DNA from: Syntrophomonadaceae bacterium
GTDB lineage: Bacteria > Bacillota > Syntrophomonadia > Syntrophomonadales > Syntrophomonadaceae
Direction of reading: 5' to 3'
NCBI GenBank assembly: GCA_028683995.1
Contig: JAQUGU010000129.1
Location: 1 to 5,098 of the forward strand
Length of the DNA: 5,098 bases
Of the stretch, positions 1 through 5,098 are shown in pieces (the stretch's first letter is position 1; each line of letters begins with the position of its first letter). The notes under the pieces were generated by a model that made no database searches, was not told where the DNA came from, and was given only the letters and a program-made list of their open reading frames with translations. The position numbers and the translations under genes are program-made.

Positions 1-1
1 A

Positions 2-130
2 TCTGAACATTTTGAGAAAAGGTACTTAGAAATGGAAGTGCTTATTATACCTTTTTTGCAGTTCCTGATACTTTGTTTCCTCAGTTGCACATCTAATTAC
101 CAACTTCTTTTTGAAAATAAATGGTATTGA
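2..130 (+). other. short open frame at left edge, possible 3' end of an upstream gene
   Basis: The frame beginning at base 2 is open from the window edge to a TGA at 128-130. It could be the last 42 codons of a gene that starts outside the window. It could also be a 32-residue peptide from the ATG at 32, which has AAAAGG about 9 bases upstream. The translation is hydrophobic in its middle (FLQFLILCFLSC) and ends in ENKWY. I recognise no family. BREX operons are often preceded by a WYL-domain regulator gene (brxR), but nothing in these residues identifies one. The stretch is AT-rich and may simply be non-coding; an open frame of this length can arise by chance. The rest of the first 230 bases has no other credible gene on either strand. 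Confidence 0.2.
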
Positions 131-155
131 CAGGGAATAATGACATTAGTCTAGA
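127..155 (+). promoter_or_regulatory. candidate promoter for the brxAB(C) operon
   Basis: A perfect sigma-70/sigma-A -35 box TTGACA lies at 127-132. A weak -10 candidate TCTAGA (three of six matches to TATAAT) lies at 150-155 with a 17-bp spacer. Transcription would begin near 162, giving a leader of about 70 bases that contains the inverted repeat at 179-207. The -35 is convincing and the -10 is poor, as would suit a promoter that is weak or needs an activator. The call rests on sequence match and position only. Confidence 0.4.
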
Positions 156-178
156 AGAACAGGTTATTGTACGATGAA

Positions 179-207
179 ATCAATATCGTATTTCATACGA
201 TATTGAT
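179..207. promoter_or_regulatory. perfect 12-bp inverted repeat, candidate operator upstream of brxA
   Basis: The arms ATCAATATCGTA (179-190) and TACGATATTGAT (196-207) are exact reverse complements around the 5-base spacer TTTCA. A further TACGAT half-site lies at 170-175, so the core hexamer occurs three times: forward, reverse, forward. The site ends 23 bases before the brxA start and lies downstream of the TTGACA box, which fits a repressor roadblock. BREX operons in Acinetobacter and Salmonella are controlled by the WYL-domain dimer BrxR binding inverted repeats upstream of brxA. A similar role here is an inference from position and symmetry. In RNA the same repeat would form an AU-rich hairpin. 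It is not followed by a U-run, so it is not a classical terminator. Confidence 0.55.
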
Positions 208-213
208 AAACAT

Positions 214-218
214 AGGAG
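214..218 (+). promoter_or_regulatory. brxA ribosome binding site
   Basis: AGGAG lies 12 bases before the TTG start at 231. The spacing is longer than ideal, but no better start exists. A GTG at 220 is too close to the site and its frame stops at 232-234, overlapping the TTG. The next in-frame ATG (297) would remove the conserved N-terminus. Confidence 0.6.
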
Positions 219-230
219 CGTGCATACAGT

Positions 231-830
231 TTGACGGAAATAAAATATAGTGCGGCATTAACCGGCGAACCCTTCCTGTTTTATGAAAGTAGGCAGATGG
301 CCAGGCTCAAACTGAGCGGCCGTAACCAGCAGCAAATCCGGGAAGAAATAAAAAGCCAAAACCTCTTTCAGTATGCTACGGAAAAGAGCCTTAATAAAAG
401 GATTAATGCAGTACAAAAACGCATAAATGCATTGGATGAAACCATGCTTAGATTTTTGGCAGAAAAACCGTCCGCCACCGCTAAAATCATCAACCTGTAC
501 GCCATAATGAAAACTAATAAGCTCATGTTGGATTTTATGATAGAAGTAATCGGCGAGAAGTTTGAACATAATAACCTGATTCTGGAAAAAAGAGACCTGA
601 ATGAATTCTTTGCTGCCAAAAGGGAGCAGCAGGCGAATATAGCCCGCTGGAGCGATGAAACTGTGGCCAAATTAAAACGGGTGTTACCCCGAATCATTTT
701 GGAAGCTGGTATTCTGGCTGATCGTAATACCGGAATACTACAGCGACTCACTCTGGACAAAGATATTGAAAAATACTTTCGGGACCATGGAGAAATAGAA
801 TTTTTAAAAGCCACGGGGACCAGAGTTTAA
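231..830 (+). CDS. brxA: BREX system protein BrxA (DUF1819)
   Basis: This 199-residue protein is the first gene of a type 1 BREX operon and has the usual family length of about 200. The N-terminal signature is clear: KYSA at residues 5-8, then EPFLFYE (13-19) and the helix through MARLKLSG. The conserved block QNLFQY (43-48) is followed by SLNKRI and a Lys/Arg-rich helix (K56-R64), then all-helical sequence to the end. There is no signal peptide or membrane segment, so it acts in the cytoplasm. BrxA has a NusB-like helical fold and binds DNA in the characterised Salmonella homologue; it is reported as largely dispensable for E. coli BREX methylation and defence, so its exact role is open. The start is TTG at 231, chosen because the KYSA motif must be kept and no in-frame ATG lies upstream. 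brxB follows after 16 bases, implying one transcript. The basic helix as a nucleic-acid contact is inferred. Confidence 0.93.
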   Translation: MTEIKYSAALTGEPFLFYESRQMARLKLSGRNQQQIREEIKSQNLFQYATEKSLNKRINAVQKRINALDETMLRFLAEKPSATAKIINLYAIMKTNKLMLDFMIEVIGEKFEHNNLILEKRDLNEFFAAKREQQANIARWSDETVAKLKRVLPRIILEAGILADRNTGILQRLTLDKDIEKYFRDHGEIEFLKATGTRV

Positions 831-833
831 AAC

Positions 834-838
834 GGGAG
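834..838 (+). promoter_or_regulatory. brxB ribosome binding site
   Basis: GGGAG lies 8 bases before the ATG at 847, an ideal spacing. It fixes the start and sits in the 16-base brxA-brxB gap, so brxB is translated independently on the shared transcript. It is closer to ideal than the brxA site, which suggests BrxB is made at a higher rate than BrxA. Confidence 0.7.
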
Positions 839-846
839 ATGGAAAA

Positions 847-1413
847 ATGAACATCACCAGTAAGCGATTAGAGCAGATTATCCCCAGGATACAGTCTGAA
901 TCATTCATTCAGAACAAAGGACTGGGGAATGAAATCGGCTTTTACATATTTGACTATGACCCGGCCGATGAAATGCTGGTTCGGGATTATATTAAACACA
1001 TAAAGAGTAAATTCAACTACGAAGGGTCTAATCGCCGAATAATAGAATACGATTTATACGAAATCCTGCTGGAAATCACCCGGGAAAAGAAAATTTTCGA
1101 CCAAATATTGATAATGGAAGAAAAACGGGGACAGGCTGCACTGGCAGAGGCTATTATGCAAGCCGCCGGTTATCAGGACTACATTGATAAAATGACCTTT
1201 GAACATAAGCCTGGCGATGTACTATTCCTTACCGGGGTGGGAAAAGTATATCCCTTTATGCGTTGTCATAACATCTTAAACAATCTCCATCATGTATTTG
1301 ACCAACTGCCAGTGGTGCTTTTCTTCCCGGGCAGTTATGATGGACAGTCATTGAAATTGTTTAACCGTTTTCAAGACGAGAATTACTATCGCGCTTTCCA
1401 GTTGATAAAATAG
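847..1413 (+). CDS. brxB: BREX system protein BrxB (DUF1788)
   Basis: This 188-residue cytoplasmic protein is complete and of normal family length (about 190-200). The C-terminal half carries the DUF1788 signature: FLTGVGKVYPFMRCHNILNN (127-146), then PVVLFFPGSYDGQSLKLF (155-172) and the closing NYYRAFQLI (179-187). The N-terminal half is helical and charged, with a FYIFDYDP strand at 32-39. In the BREX systems studied, BrxB is needed together with BrxC, PglX and PglZ for both host-DNA methylation and phage exclusion. It is thought to be part of a multi-protein complex, but no catalytic activity is established. The GxGK-like stretch (GVGK, 130-133) resembles a degenerate nucleotide loop, but lacks the full GxxxxGK[ST] pattern and should not be read as a Walker A motif. 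The ATG has a good SD. The stop is TAG at 1411-1413, directly followed by repeat DNA rather than by brxC. Confidence 0.95.
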   Translation: MNITSKRLEQIIPRIQSESFIQNKGLGNEIGFYIFDYDPADEMLVRDYIKHIKSKFNYEGSNRRIIEYDLYEILLEITREKKIFDQILIMEEKRGQAALAEAIMQAAGYQDYIDKMTFEHKPGDVLFLTGVGKVYPFMRCHNILNNLHHVFDQLPVVLFFPGSYDGQSLKLFNRFQDENYYRAFQLIK

Positions 1414-1441
1414 GTAAGGCGTGAGGCGCGTGGTGTGAGGC
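1414..1441 (+). repeat. degenerate GTGAGGC heptamer repeats
   Basis: Four 7-base units in register start immediately after the brxB stop: GTAAGGC (1414-1420), GTGAGGC (1421-1427), the divergent GCGTGGT (1428-1434) and GTGAGGC (1435-1441). Two units are identical and one differs by a single base. Tandem runs of this kind occur between genes in some Clostridia (recalled, not checked here). The repeat is non-coding and its G-richness contrasts with the flanking genes. Confidence 0.5.
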
Positions 1442-1444
1442 GGA

Positions 1445-1514
1445 GCGAACTTGGGGACTGTCCCTGCTGTTTCGCCTGGAACCAAGGAAACAGAGGGACT
1501 GTCCCCATGTTCGC
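1445..1514. repeat. 70-bp imperfect palindrome with GGGACTGTCCC in each arm (interspersed repeat, REP/MITE-like)
   Basis: The left arm (1445-1473) and right arm (1487-1514) are reverse complements over about 28 positions. They differ only by two T/T mismatches and one extra G in the left arm. The loop is the 13 bases at 1474-1486. The outer ends are GCGAAC and GTTCGC, and the inner ends GTTTC and GAAAC. Each arm also holds a small palindrome, GGGACTGTCCC, centred on a T (extended by one G at 1453-1464 and by one C at 1495-1506). As RNA it would form a very stable long hairpin, but no U-run follows, so it is not a standard rho-independent terminator. I recall similar GGGACTGTCCC repeats as dispersed, multi-copy elements in Peptococcaceae-type genomes, sometimes near REP-associated tyrosine transposases. 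No transposase is present here, so the element is non-autonomous or a relic. Confidence 0.75.
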
Positions 1515-1535
1515 GGGGCGAGGGGCTCGTACGGT

Positions 1536-1561
1536 GTAGGGGCGGACCCGTGTGTCCGCCC
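1536..1561. repeat. short hairpin repeat (GGGCGGAC / GTCCGCCC)
   Basis: The stem GGGCGGAC (1540-1547) pairs exactly with GTCCGCCC (1554-1561) across the 6-base loop CCGTGT, preceded by GTAG. This GTAGGGGCG-type palindrome resembles a widespread dispersed intergenic repeat of bacteria (recalled). It lies 25 bases beyond the larger palindrome, so at least two repeat families are stacked here. The next bases are GGCGGAGCAG, with no U-run, so terminator function is unlikely. Confidence 0.6.
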
Positions 1562-1573
1562 GGCGGAGCAGTA

Positions 1574-1579
1574 TATAAT
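1574..1579 (+). promoter_or_regulatory. TATAAT box, possible internal promoter for brxC
   Basis: A perfect TATAAT hexamer occurs 84 bases before the brxC start, directly after the repeat cluster. The expected -35 position (about 1551-1556, TGTGTC) does not resemble TTGACA, and there is no extended -10 TGn. It could be a weak or activator-dependent promoter, or chance in an AT-rich patch. Its position after a potentially polar hairpin makes it worth recording. Confidence 0.25.
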
Positions 1580-1651
1580 TGTTCCCGGGCACTTTTCATC
1601 CGCAGTTTAATGTACCTGGCATCACAGGGGTTAATCAACAATTCAGGATAC

Positions 1652-1656
1652 GGAGG
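1652..1656 (+). promoter_or_regulatory. brxC ribosome binding site
   Basis: GGAGG lies 7 bases before the ATG at 1664, the strongest SD in the window in match and spacing. It fixes the brxC start and suggests efficient translation of BrxC independent of brxB, from which it is separated by 250 bases. Confidence 0.8.
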
Positions 1657-1663
1657 TTTTTAT

Positions 1664-4600
1664 ATGCGGGTTCGGGAAATGTTTAAAAAGGAGATAGACC
1701 GGGAAATAAAAGGGGTCATCAAGGTAGCCCAGAATGACGAGGAGGACCGCTACCAGGAATTGGACGAATATGTAGTTACCACGGAATTACATAAGCATAT
1801 TGCTACCTTCTATCAAAACTATCAGAAGGGAATCGATGGCTATACTGATGAAATGGGAGTATGGATATCCGGTTTCTTCGGTTCCGGTAAATCCCACTTT
1901 TTAAAAATCCTTTCCTACCTCCTGAAAAACGATGAAGTAAAAGGCAAAAAAGCAGTTGAGTTCTTTGTTGATAAGGTAAATGATCCTTTTCTTTATGCAG
2001 AAATTGAGCGGGCATCGCGGGTGGAATGTGAAACTATCCTCTTTAACATAGATTCCAAAAGCCCGCTAGGTATAAAAAGCGACAAGGAAGCCATTCTCAA
2101 AGTTTTCTTAAAAGTATTCTATGAACATCTGGGCTACTACGGAGATGATTTTAAGGTAGCCGAATTGGAGAAGTACCTTAACCGGGAAGGGGTACTGGAG
2201 CAGTTCAAAACTGATTTTGCGGCAGTAAAAGGGGAAACCTGGGAAGACCGGCGCAGCTGCTTCTTTTTTGACGAAGATGCGGTAGTGGCAGCGCTCAGTA
2301 AAAGTGCCGGTATGGCCGAAAACACTGCCCGGAATTGGTTTAACCATAGCCAGAGTCCGAAGATAAGCATTGAACAATTTGCCCAGGAAGTAAAGGACTA
2401 TGTAGACATCAAAGGGGATAATTTCCATCTGGTGTTTCTGGCTGATGAGGTGGGACAGTACATTGGTGATAATAGTGAACTGATGTTAAACCTGCAGACC
2501 GTTGCCGAAGACCTGGGAACCCATTGTAAAGGCAAAGTTTGGGCCATTGTGACTTCCCAGGAAGAGATTGATGCGGTTACCAAAGTAAAAGGTAACGATT
2601 TCTCCAAAATTCAGGGTCGCTTCAAAACCCGCCTCAGCCTCTCCTCGGCCTCGGTCGATGAAGTCATCAAGAAACGAATCCTGGAAAAGTCTGCTTATGC
2701 CGCCGATAAACTGCGTCTAATCTACAGCGAACAGGCGGCTGCTTTAAAAAACCTCATTCATTTTTCTGAAGGCACGGTGGCTGATCTGAAGGGATATAGC
2801 GGGGAAGAAGAATTCTGTTCTACCTATCCCTTTGTGCCTTATCAGTTCAAACTCCTGCAGGAAGTCTTTAACCAGATTAGGCGGCATGGCGCCAGCGGTA
2901 AACACCTGTCCGAAGGTGAAAGGTCGATGCTGTCTGCCTTTCAGGATGCTGCCCGTAAATATGCACATGAGGAAGTTGGGCTGCTGGTTCCCTTTTATGC
3001 CTTTTATGATTCGGTGCATGAGTTTTTAGATGGTAGTATCCAGCGCGTAATTATCCGGGCAGGTGACGCAGCAAATAAGGGGGAAGGGCTGGAAGTTAAG
3101 GATATTGATGTCTTAAAGCTCTTGTTCCTGATTCGTTACATCGGGGATATTCCGGCCAACCTTGATAACATTGCTACCCTGATGGTATCCGGGATTAAGG
3201 AAGATAAATTAAGTTTAAAAGAAAACATTAAGAAGTCTCTGACCCGGCTCATCTCCCAGAATTACGTGCAGAAAAACGCGGATGAATACCGGTTCTTAAC
3301 TGATGATGAACAGGATATCAACCGGGAAATCAGAAACACGGTTATCGACGGCAACGTAGTAGTTCAGGAGATTGGCACCTATATTTTCAATGATATTTAC
3401 GAGGAACAGAAGTATCAGTATAGCAAACGCTACCCCATCCCTTTTAACCGCAAAATTGACGAGACCAGTATAGGTAATCAGACTGCCCGGATGGGACTTC
3501 GTATCCTAACTCGGGCTTCCGATGATTATGATGCCGATGAAGCCGAACTGAAGATGGCCTCTGCCGGAAACAATGACCTGATTATTCGTCTGGACGAACG
3601 CAGCGATTATTTTGAAGAGATGCAGGAAGCCTTGAAAATAGAACGCTTCGATAAAATCAAGAAACAGACCAACCTGCCCGCCAACCTGAAAAAAATTATG
3701 GCCGAGAAAGCGGAAGAAGCCCGCGAGCGTAAGGTTCGGGCCAAAAGTATGCTGGAGAATGCGTTGTTACAGGGACAGTATTATACCAATGGCGAAAAAA
3801 TCGACCCTTCCGGCAGCAGTGCTAAAGAAAAGATGAACAACGGGCTGAAACTGCTGGTAGAGAGCGTTTATAACAAACTATCCTATGTACAGCAGTTCCT
3901 GGACAGCGATCAGGATATCGAGGATATACTTAACCAGAAGCTGGAACAGTTTACCATAATGGGTTCAGGGGAAGAGCTTAACCAGTTAGCCCTGGATGAA
4001 ATCAGTAACTACATTGACCTGCAGGATATAATGCACCTGCAGATTACCATGAAAAACGTTCTCGATAAGTTTGAAGATGCTCCCTATGGCTGGCGGGAAA
4101 TTGACATTGCCGGCATGGTTGCCACCCTGTTTAAGCAGCAGAAGATTCGTCTGCTCTACCAGGGGGCTTTTTTGGAAATAACTGCTAAAGCTATTCCCAA
4201 CTACCTGCGTAAAAAGACCGAGGTAGAGAAACTGCTAATTAAGAAACGGGTTAACCTGGATGAAACGCTAATCAAAACCGCCCGCGAGATTGGCAAAGAT
4301 TTATTCAATGCGGTTAATTTACCCTCAGATGAAGATGGCTTGATTCGAGAGTTATTGGCCAGGATAGCGGAAAAGAAAAAGCAGATTGAAAACGACTATC
4401 TTAAGTATTATGAAAGCAGGAAATATCCCGGTGAAGACCTGGTCCGGCAGGGGCTTACCATTTTTGAGGAACTGGAAAAGTACCAATCAGATCATACCAC
4501 CCTGCTGAACAAATTAAAGGAATACCAGGAGGATTTGTGGGACTGGGATGAAAACATGAAAATGATACATAACTTCTTTAAGAATCAGCGGGTTATTTTT

Positions 4601-5098
4601 GATAAGGGCCAGAATATGCTGAAACGGATTGAAGATAACCAGAGCTACTTGCAAGAAACGGAATTCTTAGAAAAAACCGCAGATTTACAGGCTATTATCG
4701 CCGACCCGGTGCCCTACCCCAGGATTACTCAGATTCCTGATTTGACCGCCTGGCTGGATAAACGGTTTGAAGCAAGCCTGAATCTGCATAAAGAGAACAG
4801 CCGAACTGCGGTACAAAAAGACCATGAACAACTGGAAAAAGCCCTGCTCCAGTATGGTCTGGGTAATGGGGAGCGCGAGAAGTTTACCACCGACATTGAT
4901 AACTGGTATGAGGATAAATATAAATATATTGATGACAGCGCCGGTTTCGAACGGCTCGATGCCGCCATTACCCAGAGTGCGAATTATCGGGATAAGATGC
5001 TGGGTGAAATCGAAAAAGCCATTGCAGCAAAGCAGGAGAAAATTGCCGGAGGTGGCGGGGGAGGTTCTATTGACGAACCCGAATATCATGTACTGGAA
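1664..5098 (+). CDS. brxC: BREX system P-loop ATPase BrxC, 3' end outside window
   Basis: The frame is open for 1145 codons from the ATG at 1664 to the last base, with no stop. Family members are about 1200 residues, so only a short C-terminal piece is missing. Near the N-terminus, EYVVTTELHKHIATFYQNY leads into Walker A GFFGSGKS (70-77, with K76 and S77). Walker B is LVFLADE (256-262, with D261 and E262), followed by GQYIGD. A sensor-like strand WAIVTSQEE spans 293-301. GRFKTR (318-323) offers R319 and R323 as arginine-finger candidates (inference). A predicted winged-helix-like stretch at about 483-556 ends in YRFLTDDEQDINRE (542-555). Charged coiled-coil-like helices lie at about 660-705 and 895-990. 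Six consecutive glycines (1129-1134) form a linker before the C-terminal tail. There is no signal peptide or membrane segment. BrxC is a large cytoplasmic ATPase of the BrxC/PglY family, needed with BrxB, PglX and PglZ for methylation and exclusion. ATPase competence is supported by intact Walker motifs; its mechanical role is not established. Confidence 0.97.
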   Translation, partial: MRVREMFKKEIDREIKGVIKVAQNDEEDRYQELDEYVVTTELHKHIATFYQNYQKGIDGYTDEMGVWISGFFGSGKSHFLKILSYLLKNDEVKGKKAVEFFVDKVNDPFLYAEIERASRVECETILFNIDSKSPLGIKSDKEAILKVFLKVFYEHLGYYGDDFKVAELEKYLNREGVLEQFKTDFAAVKGETWEDRRSCFFFDEDAVVAALSKSAGMAENTARNWFNHSQSPKISIEQFAQEVKDYVDIKGDNFHLVFLADEVGQYIGDNSELMLNLQTVAEDLGTHCKGKVWAIVTSQEEIDAVTKVKGNDFSKIQGRFKTRLSLSSASVDEVIKKRILEKSAYAADKLRLIYSEQAAALKNLIHFSEGTVADLKGYSGEEEFCSTYPFVPYQFKLLQEVFNQIRRHGASGKHLSEGERSMLSAFQDAARKYAHEEVGLLVPFYAFYDSVHEFLDGSIQRVIIRAGDAANKGEGLEVKDIDVLKLLFLIRYIGDIPANLDNIATLMVSGIKEDKLSLKENIKKSLTRLISQNYVQKNADEYRFLTDDEQDINREIRNTVIDGNVVVQEIGTYIFNDIYEEQKYQYSKRYPIPFNRKIDETSIGNQTARMGLRILTRASDDYDADEAELKMASAGNNDLIIRLDERSDYFEEMQEALKIERFDKIKKQTNLPANLKKIMAEKAEEARERKVRAKSMLENALLQGQYYTNGEKIDPSGSSAKEKMNNGLKLLVESVYNKLSYVQQFLDSDQDIEDILNQKLEQFTIMGSGEELNQLALDEISNYIDLQDIMHLQITMKNVLDKFEDAPYGWREIDIAGMVATLFKQQKIRLLYQGAFLEITAKAIPNYLRKKTEVEKLLIKKRVNLDETLIKTAREIGKDLFNAVNLPSDEDGLIRELLARIAEKKKQIENDYLKYYESRKYPGEDLVRQGLTIFEELEKYQSDHTTLLNKLKEYQEDLWDWDENMKMIHNFFKNQRVIFDKGQNMLKRIEDNQSYLQETEFLEKTADLQAIIADPVPYPRITQIPDLTAWLDKRFEASLNLHKENSRTAVQKDHEQLEKALLQYGLGNGEREKFTTDIDNWYEDKYKYIDDSAGFERLDAAITQSANYRDKMLGEIEKAIAAKQEKIAGGGGGGSIDEPEYHVLE

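Noticed and set aside
174..206. Ten-codon leader peptide starting ATG AAA TCA and overlapping the inverted repeat
   Set aside because: It has only a weak AGG upstream, no run of a single regulatory amino acid, and its codons are set by the palindrome. A DNA-level operator explains the sequence better.
368..814. Minus-strand open frame of 148 codons opposite brxA
   Set aside because: It lies entirely within brxA, has no SD, and its Ser/Leu/Arg-rich translation is typical of an antisense shadow.
1445..1561. Rho-independent terminator after brxB
   Set aside because: Both hairpins are stable, but neither is followed by a run of T on the + strand, or preceded by a run of A that would serve the minus strand.
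1324..1591. Ten-base direct repeat TTCCCGGGCA at 1324-1333 and 1582-1591, as a possible target-site duplication around the repeats
   Set aside because: The first copy lies inside conserved brxB codons (FFPGS), and about 80 bases of brxB lie between it and the repeat cluster. An insertion duplicating this site would not leave brxB intact in this way, so chance is more likely.
1348..1641. Minus-strand open frames (97 and 68 codons) across the brxB-brxC gap
   Set aside because: They read through the palindromic repeats and into brxB, giving low-complexity Pro/Gly/Arg sequence with no SD. The GC-rich repeats simply lack stops.
1577..1643. AATTGTT / AACAATT inverted repeat with a 53-base spacer
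   Set aside because: Seven AT-rich bases at this distance are expected by chance, and the interval has no other mobile-element feature.
4685..5089. Minus-strand open frame of 134 codons with hydrophobic runs, opposite the 3' part of brxC
   Set aside because: It lies opposite brxC sequence that is convincingly coding. The hydrophobic look comes from reading charged codons in reverse, and no family is recognisable.
1..5098. CRISPR array, tRNA or rRNA gene, riboswitch, integrase or attachment site
   Set aside because: I saw no regularly spaced repeats of CRISPR size, no cloverleaf or rRNA-like sequence, no conserved riboswitch core and no recombinase motif in the window.

Overview
The window carries the first three genes of a type 1 BREX (Bacteriophage Exclusion) phage-defence operon, all on the + strand: brxA (DUF1819), brxB (DUF1788) and a long open 5' part of brxC (P-loop ATPase of the BrxC/PglY family). 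brxC runs off the right edge after 1145 codons without a stop. The usual downstream partners (the methyltransferase pglX, the phosphatase-like pglZ and the Lon-like brxL) would lie outside the window and cannot be seen.

The organism is probably an anaerobic Firmicute of moderate GC (Clostridia, in the Desulfotomaculum/Pelotomaculum/Syntrophomonas neighbourhood). This is an inference. It rests on strong purine-rich Shine-Dalgarno sites, a TTG start, and intergenic repeat families built on GGGACTGTCCC, GTGAGGC heptamers and a GGGCGGAC hairpin, which I remember as typical of such genomes. No ribosomal RNA or species marker is present.

Layout. 1-230: AT-rich leader with no convincing gene. It holds a consensus TTGACA box and a perfect 12-bp inverted repeat just before brxA, which is a good operator candidate. 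231-830: brxA, TTG start. 847-1413: brxB, 16 bp downstream with its own SD. 1414-1663: an unusually long, GC-rich gap inside the operon, filled by degenerate GTGAGGC heptamers, a 70-bp imperfect palindrome and a second short hairpin repeat. A TATAAT box and the brxC ribosome binding site follow. 1664-5098: brxC, partial.

How the parts work together (family knowledge): BREX marks host DNA by methylation through PglX and blocks replication of unmarked phage DNA without ordinary cleavage. BrxB and BrxC are needed with PglX and PglZ for both methylation and defence in the systems studied, while BrxA is a small nucleic-acid-binding accessory protein. The genes are a known system. The less ordinary parts are the upstream inverted repeat and the repeat cluster that splits brxAB from brxC, which could alter the ratio of BrxAB to BrxC and the downstream proteins.
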